DNA from: Alkalibacterium sp034520745
GTDB taxonomy: Bacteria; Bacillota; Bacilli; Lactobacillales; Carnobacteriaceae_A
Length of the DNA stretch: 64,000 nt
Reading direction: 5' to 3'
Assembly: GCA_034520745.1 (NCBI GenBank)
Contig: JAXHNF010000023.1
Span: 124,001-188,000, forward strand
The first letter of the stretch is position 1, and each line of letters starts with the position of its first letter. The translations under genes and the position numbers were made by a program. Below the pieces are notes generated by a model that was not told the origin of the DNA, made no database searches, and was given only the letters and a program-made list of their open reading frames with translations. This document shows positions 48,496 to 56,888 of the stretch, piece after piece.

Positions 48496-48731
48496 TTAAT
48501 GTAATGTTGGAAAAATTACCCTGTTTTTATTTTTGTTTGCGCCCGTTGCAATACCGATAATCAACCCAACTAACGCGCCAAGAGAGGGACCTACAACATA
48601 AAATTGAATATTAAAAAATTTGTAAAATTAATGCAAGTAATATTCCACTCAAGAAGCCAAAGCCAACACCATAATTGGAGTATTTTCTTTTCGTTTCTAT
48701 CTTTCTCTCTATCTCTTTCTAGACATATCAT
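48496..48731 (-). CDS. Small glycine-rich membrane protein (frameshifted)
   Basis: AAAGGAG precedes the ATG at 48731. After frame corrections the chain has a basic, charged start (RKIETKRKYSNYG). Two Gly-rich hydrophobic helices follow (GVGFGFLSGILLALILQI, and GPSLGALVGLIIGIATGA), then the basic tail NKNKNRVIFPTLH. The glycine-zipper-like second helix resembles small membrane or bacteriocin-like peptides, but there is no double-glycine leader. The function is unknown. Confidence 0.45.
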
Positions 48732-49075
48732 GTTAACTCCTTTTTTATGGTTACTTTCGACAGCTTAACTATATCAGATGGGGATTCTTTTTTTCGCTGA
48801 ACAGGTAAAAATGGAAAATTAATTTGCCCTGCAGCTAGGTAGTTAGTATACGTTTCAAAGAAAAGTATGAATTGTTCAGACTAATTCATTTCAGCTATCC
48901 GAAAATCCATTTGCCTATTGAGAGTGTGGCAATTTCAATAAAACATGTAAAAATCACATGCGATATTTTGTGCGTGGATCTAAGTAGCTGACTTCATTAT
49001 AGGGTCCTGCAATTAAAATAATTAGTTTTTGAAGATAAGAGAAGTAGCAATGTATCTAAAGATACAAGTGATATG

Positions 49076-49502
49076 TTAATCATCTACATTTTTTACAAAA
49101 GTTCCGGATAAATGATCGTGGAGTGCCCGCTTATCTTTACGTAACAAGACCATAAGCCCACTTATTATTATAGTCAATCCTAAAGTTATATATCCTAACG
49201 CGAATATTCCTATAAATTCACGGATAAACATGTCAGACAGGGTAAGATCACTTCCATCAATTTTCGCAATTTTAATGTTAACTATCTTTTTACCGATTAT
49301 ATACCCGTTCCAATATACTGGAGTAATTATCAAATATATGTAATAAAGAGTATTCCATGCTGATCCTTGTGTCCAAGTCAATGATATTTCTCCAGTAATC
49401 AGATAAATGACCGCTTCCAATGGGTAGAATTAAAATGATCGAGTCCAAAATACCGGCGACTGCTCTTATTCCGAAACCAGCTCTTTCAAGTTCAAATCTC
49501 AA
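49076..49502 (-). CDS. RDD-family membrane protein (one frameshift)
   Basis: This protein of about 141 residues has the family's RAVAGILDSIILI helix near the start. After an indel near 49430 it continues with WNTLYYIYLIITPVYWNGYIIGKKIVNIKI, where the RDD-type helix and the GKKIVNIKIAK block are conserved. A third hydrophobic segment follows and the end is KRALHDHLSGTFVKN. The start is TTG at 49502 after GAGGAGGG. RDD proteins are small transport-like membrane proteins of unclear function. Confidence 0.75.
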
Positions 49503-49877
49503 TAGATACCCTCCTCTTATAAGGCGTTTTTGTCTCTGCAAAATATGTATTGATCAAAAGTGCTACTAACCTAATTGAGGTTATTTATAGTACAAAATAA
49601 AAATATTAATTTTGTTGACCAAGAGTCAGAAAGAATTGTCGTGCCTAATTAAAAGTATATATAAAAATCTTACCTATTCAATAAATTTGTATTATTTTAT
49701 AAATCGTTTTTGAAGGACACCTAGTTTTACAATTAATCATAATGTACGAATGTATAAAAACTAACTATTTACTCTACGTTTCTGAAACTCTCTATCTGTT
49801 TTAGCTGTATTTTCTATCTTTGGCTCTTCTTTTTTTAGGTGACCCAATTGATACAGTTCCAATTATAGGAAACTTAA
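49503..49877. other. Mostly non-coding AT-rich stretch
   Basis: No supported gene was found. From about 49830 a plus-strand frame (GDPIDTVPIIGNLISAGL) reads towards the fragment at 49891-50031 and may be its upstream part in another frame. Confidence 0.35.
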
Positions 49878-49890
49878 TTTCTGCAGGCTT

Positions 49891-50031
49891 AAGATAACTA
49901 ACTATCAAGCTGACTCTATGGCAAACAAAATTGAAGAGGAGAACGTGGGATACGGAGTAAGGTTCGTTACTAACCTTGAAACTGGAGCTTATTCTATTCA
50001 AATGAGAAGTGCTGGTCCTGGGCCAGGGTGA
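49891..50031 (+). pseudogene. Gene fragment, C-terminal part only
   Basis: The frame KITNYQADSMANKIEEENVG, then YGVRFVTNLETGAYSIQMRSAGPGPG, has good codon structure. It lacks a start and a ribosome site, and a stop precedes it unless joined to the frame ending near 49890. I do not recognise it. It may be the end of a secreted or toxin-like protein left after deletion. Confidence 0.35.
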
Positions 50032-50057
50032 TTTCAACGTTTATAATAGAAGTACAA

Positions 50058-50100
50058 ACACAAAACAGTTCTAGCTTAAGTGCTAGAACTGTTTTGTGTC
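50058..50100. terminator. Hairpin within/after the small membrane protein gene
   Basis: ACAAAACAGTTCTAGC pairs perfectly with a complement 4 bases away, and flanking TTTGT runs occur on both sides. A terminator inside a reading frame is unlikely, so the minus-strand gene at 50245 probably ends here and not at 49994. Confidence 0.65.
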
Positions 50101-50245
50101 TATCCAAATAAACAATAGTAATACAGATACCTAAAATGAATGATCCTAAACTTAGGTATCCATCACTCATATAACCTCGAAATGCAATTAATAAAATGAC
50201 TATGCTCATTAAAATCTGAATGACCATGCTTTCGTTCTTTGACAT
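50078..50245 (-). CDS. Small two-helix membrane protein
   Basis: The ATG at 50245 follows AGGAGG by 9 bases. The protein (MSKNESMVIQILMSIVILLI, then GYLSLGSFILGICITIVYLD) has two hydrophobic helices and then a basic end. The frame stays open to 49994, but it would run through a strong terminator-like hairpin at 50058-50100, so a single-base error near 50090 and a stop close by are more likely. No family is recognised. Confidence 0.45.
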
Positions 50246-50343
50246 ATTAAATTTCCTCCTATCATTATAATGCTCCTTTTTCTTGCAAAAAGTATGTTAA
50301 AAGTCAGATAAAATAATCCAGCATAGGTTTCATCAGAAACCAG

Positions 50344-50532
50344 TTATATCAGTTTCATTTCTTTCTCACTTTCCAAAAGGGATACTCCACTGTCGGTACG
50401 AGTTATGATCGTTCCATCTTGAGTATAAACGACGACGTATTCCTGGTCTAAATCCGGCTGTTCTCCGTGGGTGGGGGAGGCAATGTGACGATGACGTTCA
50501 TTGCCGTGAGCTCTTGATATCGTTGTAGGCAT
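50344..50532 (-). CDS. Unknown 62-residue protein divergent from the Rgg-like regulator
   Basis: The frame MPTTISRAHGNERHRHIASP ... LLESEKEMKLI is intact, hydrophilic and His/Arg-rich at the N-terminus. It has a beta-hairpin-like centre (EYVVVYTQDGTIITRTDSG). GTGGTGA lies upstream of the ATG. In-frame GTG codons a few residues earlier are alternative starts. It has no signal sequence, so it is not an obvious secreted pheromone precursor. Its position suggests it could be a target of the regulator. Confidence 0.5.
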   Translation of the reverse strand: MPTTISRAHGNERHRHIASPTHGEQPDLDQEYVVVYTQDGTIITRTDSGVSLLESEKEMKLI

Positions 50533-50694
50533 ATTGTTCACCACTTTCTTCTATGTATTTATATTGAGTGTTGGATTTTTAACTTGTACTGGATGATAAT
50601 CCTTTATACTCAGTCATTCTCTTTGCTGTTTCTATTCATCATACTCTTTAACTATGATAGTATTAACCTTAACACAGAAAATTTTAAATCAGTG

Positions 50695-50718
50695 ATAATT
50701 GTCATATTATACAATTAT
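50695..50718. promoter_or_regulatory. Inverted repeat ATAATTGT-N8-ACAATTAT before the Rgg-like gene
   Basis: A perfect 8-bp inverted repeat with an 8-base centre lies 13 bases upstream of the regulator start, overlapping its probable -10 region (TATTATAC). A related AT palindrome (ATAATTGTAATAT) precedes the XRE/TPR gene at 9432. It is a candidate autoregulatory site. Confidence 0.5.
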
Positions 50719-50731
50719 GAAAGGAGATAGC

Positions 50732-51580
50732 ATGAATCATATTGGAAAAACGTTTCGAACACTTCGAAAAGAACGTGGATATACATTAAAAACGATGTCT
50801 AAAGGGATTGTCTCTTTTTCATACTTGAGTAAATTTGAACAGGGGAAGTCAGATATAACAGTGACGACGCTCATAGCATTATTGAAGCGGCTGCATATAA
50901 GCATTAATGAATTTCTCTTTTTCAATGATATTATCATTACTGAATACAACGATTTGTTTAAGAAGGTATCAGTGGAATATGCAAAAAATAACAGTTCAAA
51001 ACTTTTAGAATATTCTCAAGAAGAAATGAAATTATATGAAGAAACCAGAAATCCCTATCATAAGTGTAACGCCATTATGATTTCCGCAATCGTTCATGAC
51101 ATAGACGAATGCCACCGTGTCTCATCTGAAGATAAAGATTTTTTGATGGATTATTTAGTCAAGTGTACATATTGGAGCAAGTATGAGGTAAGTTTATTCG
51201 GAAATGCTCATGCTGTTTTTTCCGAAACATCTTTACTCATTCTTTTAAAAGAAATCGAAAAAAGAGTCGTTGAATACAAAATCAAGAAGCAGAACATAAG
51301 AGAACTTATTGCTGTACTAGAGAATGCCTGTTTCTCTTTGCTGAAAAAAGATCACCTAGAAGAAGCTAAAATGATTTCACTTTTTCTGGATTCATATATG
51401 GAATCGAAGTATTACTACGAAAAAACAAGAAAGCTTTTTATCGACGGATTGATTCTTATTCTAGAAGGACACGTGAAGGAAGGGACTGGGAAAGCAAAAA
51501 AAGCAATCGAGATCATGCGCTACATGGATGAACAGTTTGCGGAAGATCATCTGGCTGAACTCGATAAGTATCTTAAATAA
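50732..51580 (+). CDS. Rgg/GadR/MutR-family transcriptional regulator
   Basis: This is an intact protein of 282 residues. The N-terminal helix-turn-helix (GKTFRTLRKERGYTLKTMSK, then FSYLSKFEQGKSDITVTTL) is followed by an all-helical domain of about 220 residues, as in Rgg proteins that bind short hydrophobic peptides. AAAGGAG lies 5 bases before the ATG at 50732. An in-frame start further up lacks a ribosome site. Many Rgg genes neighbour their peptide gene. None is evident here within a few hundred bases. Likely targets are itself and the divergent 50344 gene. Confidence 0.8.
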   Translation: MNHIGKTFRTLRKERGYTLKTMSKGIVSFSYLSKFEQGKSDITVTTLIALLKRLHISINEFLFFNDIIITEYNDLFKKVSVEYAKNNSSKLLEYSQEEMKLYEETRNPYHKCNAIMISAIVHDIDECHRVSSEDKDFLMDYLVKCTYWSKYEVSLFGNAHAVFSETSLLILLKEIEKRVVEYKIKKQNIRELIAVLENACFSLLKKDHLEEAKMISLFLDSYMESKYYYEKTRKLFIDGLILILEGHVKEGTGKAKKAIEIMRYMDEQFAEDHLAELDKYLK

Positions 51581-51690
51581 GAACATATCCGCACGGAAAA
51601 CACTAAAAGCACATTAAGTAACAGGGATGTCCATTCAATTCTATGGCATCTAGTACAAAAGAAAAAATATTTTGAAAAACGTAAATAAAA

Positions 51691-51740
51691 GCGCGGAAGT
51701 CATTCTCTAGAGTACGATGAATGACTTCTGCGATTTTATT
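51691..51740 (+). terminator. Terminator downstream of the Rgg-like gene
   Basis: CGCGGAAGTCATTC pairs with GAATGACTTCTGCG (one mismatch), followed by ATTTTATT. Confidence 0.75.
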
Positions 51741-52147
51741 ATTTTTTATATACTTTGTATGATGAAGTAGTTGTAACATTCAAACTCTTTTCTATGGTTC
51801 CTTCATTACACTTAAACCTTCAAGGGGTATTATCGTTATAACTTACTATATTGCTTAACAAAATTTCTAGCTAGTATATTTAACTTACTCTTTATGCAAT
51901 ATACAAACCTGCTATCCTACATAGCTTCACTTGAAGGCGTGAAAAAATAACCTGATTATAAAATAATTGTATAAATGGAAGAAGAGTAACATAAGGAGGT
52001 ATTGAAAAGACGGGAAGGCAGCTGAAGCTGAGTCGATTTTCCGCTCAGTGATAGCTATTCGTGGAGTCTTTTAAGTGAATTGTGCTAAAGTTTGACTGTA
52101 GAGTGAATATCATCAATTTGCTGAAAAAGACGAAAGGAATGTCTTAT
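51741..52147 (+). promoter_or_regulatory. Long 5' leader region of the phosphoketolase gene
   Basis: No gene is seen. AAGGAGG at 51993-51999 is an orphan ribosome-site-like element: the nearest start (TTG, 52002) is only 2 bases away and opens just seven codons. It may stabilise the mRNA as described for STAB-SD elements. GCTGAG ... CTCAGT (about 52026-52049) can form a weak hairpin. No catabolite response element was found by eye. Confidence 0.35.
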
Positions 52148-54520
52148 ATGACCAATGAAAAACGGTATTCATCTGTGGAATATTTGAACAAGGTCGATGC
52201 CTGGTGGCGGGCGGCCAATTATCTGTCGATCGGCCAGATTTACTTGAAAGACAACCCGCTGCTCAAGCGTCCACTGGAAGAAAAAGATGTAAAAATCAAT
52301 CCGATCGGTCACTGGGGCACGGTACCGGGTCAGAACTTTGTCTATGCCCACTTGAACCGGGTCATCAACAAATATGATCTGGATATGTTCTATATTCAAG
52401 GACCCGGACACGGCGGTCAGGTGATGGTGTCCAATGCTTACCTGGATGGCAGCTACACGGAGATTTATCCCGACATCACGGAAGATGAAGCAGGCATGAA
52501 GAAACTGTTCAAGCAGTTCTCTTTCCCAGGAGGAATCGGCTCACACGCAGAACCGACTGTACCTGGATCGATCCATGAAGGCGGCGAGTTGGGTTACTCA
52601 TTATCTCACGCCACGGGAGCAGTGCTCGACACTCCGGATACGATCGCGGCTGTCGTGATCGGTGACGGCGAAGCGGAAACGGGACCTTTAGCGACGTCAT
52701 GGTTCTCCAATGTCTTCATCAATCCTGTCACGGACGGTGCAGTCCTGCCGATCCTGCATTTGAATGATTATAAGATCGCCAATCCGACGATCTTGTCACG
52801 AAAATCGAACGAAGAACTGACGCATTACTTTGACGGACTGGGCTGGGATCCGCTGTTCATCGAAGGCGAAAACCCGAATGACATGCATCCTGAAATGGCC
52901 GAAGTGATGGATGAAGCCATTGAAACGATCCATACTATTCAGAAATATGCACGTAAGAAATCCGCTCAGACCGTTGGGATGCCGAAGTGGCCGGTGATCA
53001 TCCTAAGGAGTCCAAAAGGCTGGACGGGACCGGAAGAATGGGACGGCGAACCGATCGAAGGGACTTTCCGCGCCCATCAGGTACCGATACCAGTAGAACA
53101 GGAAAAAATGGAATACAGCGGAGCGTTATCGAACTGGATGCAGTCTTACCGTCCGGATGAACTGTTTGATGAAAACGGACGACTGAAAGAAGCAATTAGG
53201 GACATTGCGCCTAAAGGGACGAAGCGGATGGCTTTGAACCCGATCACCAATGGCGGCAGAGACCGAAAAGAACTGAAACTGCCGGACTGGCGCCAGTATA
53301 CGCTGGACATCGATACACCTGGTGCAGAAAAAGGCAAAGACATGACGGAGTTCGGAAAATTCGCCCGCGACATCGTGGATATGAATCCGGACAACTTCAG
53401 AATCATCAGTACGGATGAACTGAAATCAAATCGGCTGAATGCGGTTCTTCAAACGACGAACCGGCAGTGGATGGAAGATATCGACGAGCCGGAAGACGAA
53501 GCGCAGTCAAAAAGCGGACGTGTGCTCGATTCCCAGCTTTCCGAACATCAGGCTGAAGGGTGGATGGAAGGCTACACGCTGACCGGACGTCATGGTTTCT
53601 TTGTGAGTTACGAAGGCTTTTTGAGAATCGTCGACTCGATGCTGACGCAGCATTTCAAATGGCTCAGAAAAGCGGATGAACTGGAGTGGCGCAAGAAATA
53701 CCCGTCACTGAATGTCATTGCGTCTTCGACCGTCTTCCAGCAGGACCATAACGGCTACACCCATCAGGACCCGGGGATCAGCACACATCTGGCTGATAAA
53801 AAGCTTGATTATATCAGAGAGTACTTCCCGGCCGATGCCAATACCTTGATGGCCGTGATGAACAAGGTACTGAAATCCGAACAGAAAATAAACCTGATCG
53901 TCTCCAGCAAACACCCGCGCCCGCAGTTCTATACCTCTCTGGAAGCAGAGACGCTTGTAGAAAAAGGGTTGATGGTCATCGATTGGGCAAGTACAGATGA
54001 AGACCTGGATCCGGACATCGTGATCGCGGCAGCCGGTACGGAACCGAATCTGGAAGCGTTGGCCGCCGTTTCGATCCTACACGAGGAGTATCCGGACTTG
54101 AAGATCCGCTTCATTAATGTGGTCAACCTGCTTAAACTGAACAGCCCGAAAAATGACAAACGCGGTTTAAGTGATGAGGCGTTCAGTGAACTATTTACGA
54201 CAGACAAACCAGTCCTCTTTGCCTTCCACGGCTATGAAGGACTGCTGAAGAACCTGTTCTTTGACCGTGAGAATAGAAACCTGATCGCACATGGGTATAA
54301 AGAAAACGGAACGGTGACCACGCCCTTTGATATGCGTGTCGTGAATGAAATCGACCGCTTCCATCTGGTCAAAGATGCCGCCCGTGCCGTTTATGGAGAC
54401 AAAGCAGCCGATGTGGAGGAGAAGATGGATAGACTCCTTGAAAAAAACCGCAGCTACATCCGCGAGTACGGGGATGATATGCCGGAAGTCACCGAGTGGA
54501 AGTGGCAGCCGATAAAATAG
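52148..54520 (+). CDS. xpkA: Xylulose-5-phosphate/fructose-6-phosphate phosphoketolase
   Basis: This thiamine diphosphate enzyme cleaves xylulose 5-phosphate (or fructose 6-phosphate) with phosphate to acetyl phosphate and an aldose phosphate. It is the key step of heterolactic fermentation. The frame is intact over 790 residues. Signatures are YIQGPGHGGQVMVSNAYLDG, SFPGGIGSHAEPTVPGSIHEGGELGYSLSHA and VIGDGEAETGPLATSW (the ThDP/Mg motif), with SSKHPRPQFYT near the end. The start at 52148 lies 9 bases after AAAGGA. An ATG at 52139 abuts that site. The gene has no operon partner. Confidence 0.97.
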   Translation: MTNEKRYSSVEYLNKVDAWWRAANYLSIGQIYLKDNPLLKRPLEEKDVKINPIGHWGTVPGQNFVYAHLNRVINKYDLDMFYIQGPGHGGQVMVSNAYLDGSYTEIYPDITEDEAGMKKLFKQFSFPGGIGSHAEPTVPGSIHEGGELGYSLSHATGAVLDTPDTIAAVVIGDGEAETGPLATSWFSNVFINPVTDGAVLPILHLNDYKIANPTILSRKSNEELTHYFDGLGWDPLFIEGENPNDMHPEMAEVMDEAIETIHTIQKYARKKSAQTVGMPKWPVIILRSPKGWTGPEEWDGEPIEGTFRAHQVPIPVEQEKMEYSGALSNWMQSYRPDELFDENGRLKEAIRDIAPKGTKRMALNPITNGGRDRKELKLPDWRQYTLDIDTPGAEKGKDMTEFGKFARDIVDMNPDNFRIISTDELKSNRLNAVLQTTNRQWMEDIDEPEDEAQSKSGRVLDSQLSEHQAEGWMEGYTLTGRHGFFVSYEGFLRIVDSMLTQHFKWLRKADELEWRKKYPSLNVIASSTVFQQDHNGYTHQDPGISTHLADKKLDYIREYFPADANTLMAVMNKVLKSEQKINLIVSSKHPRPQFYTSLEAETLVEKGLMVIDWASTDEDLDPDIVIAAAGTEPNLEALAAVSILHEEYPDLKIRFINVVNLLKLNSPKNDKRGLSDEAFSELFTTDKPVLFAFHGYEGLLKNLFFDRENRNLIAHGYKENGTVTTPFDMRVVNEIDRFHLVKDAARAVYGDKAADVEEKMDRLLEKNRSYIREYGDDMPEVTEWKWQPIK

Positions 54521-54638
54521 CGTCGGGCAAAACAGTGGAAGACAGCTATATAAATCGGTGAAATAGCGCTTGCATTTCAGGTCTGTTGTGTTTACGATTA
54601 AGCTAAAGATGAGTACTGATCAGAGAGTGGAGGTTGCT

Positions 54639-55634
54639 ATGACTGAAACATAAAAAAGAGACCGGCGTGAAGCTCTTTGCGCTGAATTCCAATCCCAGAC
54701 TGGCAGCAGAAATTGCTGAAGTTGTTGGAGTCGAGTTGAGTAAAGCAAAAATTGACCGGTTTGCAGACAAAGAGATATCGGTTCATATCGAAGAAAGCGT
54801 CAGAGGAGACGATGTCTATCTAATCCAGTCGACGAATGAGCCAAGCAACGATCATCTGATGGAACTGCACATCATGATTGATGCACTGAGACGCGCGAGT
54901 GCAGGGACCATAAATGTGGTCATGCCTTATTACGGCTATGCCCGACAAGACAGAAAACCAGGTCCTCGCGAAGCGATCACCGCAAAAGTAGTGGCGAATA
55001 CGCTGACACATGCCGGGATCGACCGCATGGTGACGATGGAACTTCATGCACCTCAGATCCAAGGGTTTTTCGACATTCCGATGGATCACTTGTCCGCAAC
55101 GGCTCTGCTGGCTAACCACTTTCTGCTGAACAATCTGGGAGGCGACGAAACGGTCGTGGTCTCTCCGGATCATGACGGCGTCAAACGCGCGCGGGAAATG
55201 GCGGAACTTCTGGATTCGCCACTGGCCATCATCGACCGGCGTCTGTATGAGTCAGAAAAACCGAATACCTATGACCTCGTCGGTGAAGTCGAAGGCAAGA
55301 CCTGTATATTGTTCGACGACATAATGGACACGGCCAAAACGGTTTCCAAAGCTAATGAAACACTTAAACGAGCCGGAGCAAAGGACGTTTATATCTGTGT
55401 GACCCATGCGGTCCTTTCAGGAAAAGCCATGGAACGACTGATGAAGTCCGGTGTGAAAAAGTAGTCATCACCAACACAATCAAACTGGCCGATAAAAATA
55501 ACACAGACTTGATCGAACAGTTGAGTATAGCCCCAATCCTCGGCGATGCCATCCGGCGCATCGCAAACGAGGACTCCATTAAACCTTTATTTGATAAAGA
55601 ATACGTGGAAAAACTGATGCTTGAACATAAATAG
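54639..55634 (+). CDS. prs: Ribose-phosphate pyrophosphokinase (two frameshifts)
   Basis: This enzyme makes PRPP from ribose 5-phosphate and ATP. The ATG at 54639 follows GTGGAGG. One extra A near 54646 and a deletion near 55462 break the frame. Corrected, it is about 330 residues with MPYYGYARQDRKPGPREAIT, MELHAPQIQGFFDIP, the flexible loop VVSPDHDGVKRAREMAE and the PRPP motif CILFDDIMDTAKTVSKA. The last reads DDIMDTAKT where most enzymes have DDMIDTAGT, so it is probably a divergent second Prs. It ends EYVEKLMLEHK before a terminator. Confidence 0.92.
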
Positions 55635-55652
55635 TCTAAATCTTGTATGGAT

Positions 55653-55687
55653 AGCCTTCGACTGCCGAGTCGAAGGCTTCTTTTTTG
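55653..55687 (+). terminator. Terminator of prs
   Basis: AGCCTTCGACT pairs with AGTCGAAGGCT across a 4-base loop, followed by TCTTTTTT. Confidence 0.9.
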
Positions 55688-55700
55688 ATATGAGAAAGAA

Positions 55701-55722
55701 GAAACTGACTGCGGTCAGTTTC
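55701..55722. repeat. ACTGAC hairpin, copy 3
   Basis: GAAACTGAC and GTCAGTTTC flank TGCG. It is the same stem as at 656-675 and 18407-18429 and opens the second large repeat element. Confidence 0.5.
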
Positions 55723-55734
55723 TACAGGCATGAA

Positions 55735-56130
55735 GGTACAGGCAAGAGTGGTACATCCTTGCTTGACTGCAAGGATGGTCCTGTCTCAAGCTGTTTGGGG
55801 CTGGAACTGGGGCAGGTTCGGGTCTGGTTTAGGTATGGGTGGTGTTTGGGTTCGAGTTCGGTATGTAGCAGTGGAGACGGAAATCGTAACTGTCGAATAT
55901 GGCGTTCTTCGGCAGTTAGAGGCCGGAGTTGGCCCGCTACTTACCGAACTTGTCACAGGTTCGGCATTTTCGGAAAAAGTATTGTCTGCTAATTACCGAA
56001 GAAGCCTCCATTCGGTAATTAGCGTCGCTTTAAAATTTTCAATCCTCCGAACCTGCATGATCATCGACACTTTGAGCTTGGAAAGCTCTCCCAATTTACC
56101 GAACTTCTTCAACTTTGGTAAGTAGGGAGA
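55735..56130. repeat. Hairpin-rich intergenic repeat element, copy 2
   Basis: This contains the same parts as 255-570. A hairpin at 55989-56022 has arms CTAATTACCGAA and TTCGGTAATTAG. CTACTTACCGAAC lies near 55938, CGACACTTTGAG near 56067, and TTACCGAAC...GGTAAGTAG near 56096-56125. Against copy 1, the stem differs by a paired change (TGACC/GGTCA to TTACC/GGTAA) that keeps it complementary. A further hairpin ATCCTTGC/GCAAGGAT (55756-55777) precedes CCTGTCTCA. No gene is supported here. Confidence 0.6.
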
Positions 56131-56219
56131 GTGTTTGACTTTCTATCTGCCGAATGAGCAAGAACCAGCCTGTGACTAGTCATTACTTTTAAAAATTATG
56201 GAGTAATCCGGTCGTTTTA

Positions 56220-56236
56220 GTTTACCTCTTTTGACC
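56220..56236 (-). promoter_or_regulatory. Candidate CtsR box before hsp20
   Basis: On the minus strand GGTCAAA-AGA-GGTAAAC resembles the CtsR heptad repeat GGTCAAA-NNN-GGTCAAA, with two mismatches in the second half. It overlaps TTGACC, the lik -35 element of hsp20. Confidence 0.5.
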
Positions 56237-56309
56237 ATCGCGCTAAAATTAAGAGTGAAGGAAAGAGAATTACTTCACAAGACTGACTATTGGAAAGGGG
56301 TAAAGAGAA

Positions 56310-56729
56310 ATGAACAACATGTTTCCTTCGAGACGTGATTTCAAAGATCTGCGCAGACAGTTTTTCGATGACACCTTTGACCAAGTGCTTGGAGACGCCG
56401 GGAGCTTCAAGACAGACATTATAGAAGACGAGAATGAATATACGGTGGAAGCAGAACTGCCGGGGATGAGCAAGGAGAATATCGAGCTCGATTACCATGA
56501 CAATATCCTCTCGATCTCAGCCAAACAGGAATCTGAAACCAATGAAGAAGACGAAGAACGCAACTATATCCGCAGAGAACGTTCCAGTCGTTCGTTCAGT
56601 CGCCAGTTTCTGATCCGCGATATCGATGAGGACAACATCTCAGCCCAGTTCGACAATGGCGTACTGGAAGTGAAGCTGCCCAAGAAAGAACCGGATGAGC
56701 CAAAGACGAAACGCATCGATATACAATAA
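56310..56729 (+). CDS. Hsp20-family small heat shock protein
   Basis: This is an ATP-independent chaperone that forms oligomers and holds unfolding proteins. The frame is intact, 139 residues. The alpha-crystallin domain (residues 35-130) shows YTVEAELPGMSKENIELDYHDN, then RSFSRQFLIRDIDEDNISAQFDNGVLEVKLPKK, containing the conserved GVL motif. The ATG follows AAAGGGG by 8 bases. A candidate CtsR site upstream suggests heat-shock control. It is monocistronic. Confidence 0.94.
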   Translation: MNNMFPSRRDFKDLRRQFFDDTFDQVLGDAGSFKTDIIEDENEYTVEAELPGMSKENIELDYHDNILSISAKQESETNEEDEERNYIRRERSSRSFSRQFLIRDIDEDNISAQFDNGVLEVKLPKKEPDEPKTKRIDIQ

Positions 56730-56888
56730 AAACAAGATAATGAGAGAGCCCACTGAAATGTAGAGATGACGTTTCCGTGGGGTTTTCTTTTGGGAAGACA
56801 GTTGTGCTAAAATAGAGATGGATTAATTGATTGTCAAAGCAAATAAAAACGAACTTAGAGTAATAGATTCAGGGAAGGAAGTTATTAA

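Noticed and set aside
49994..50077. C-terminal 28 codons of the small membrane protein at 50245
   Set aside because: They run through a perfect 16-bp terminator-like hairpin. A frameshift and earlier stop are more plausible.
52002..52025. Seven-codon TTG leader frame before phosphoketolase
   Set aside because: The start is only 2 bases from AAGGAGG, too close for initiation, and the peptide shows no regulatory codon pattern.
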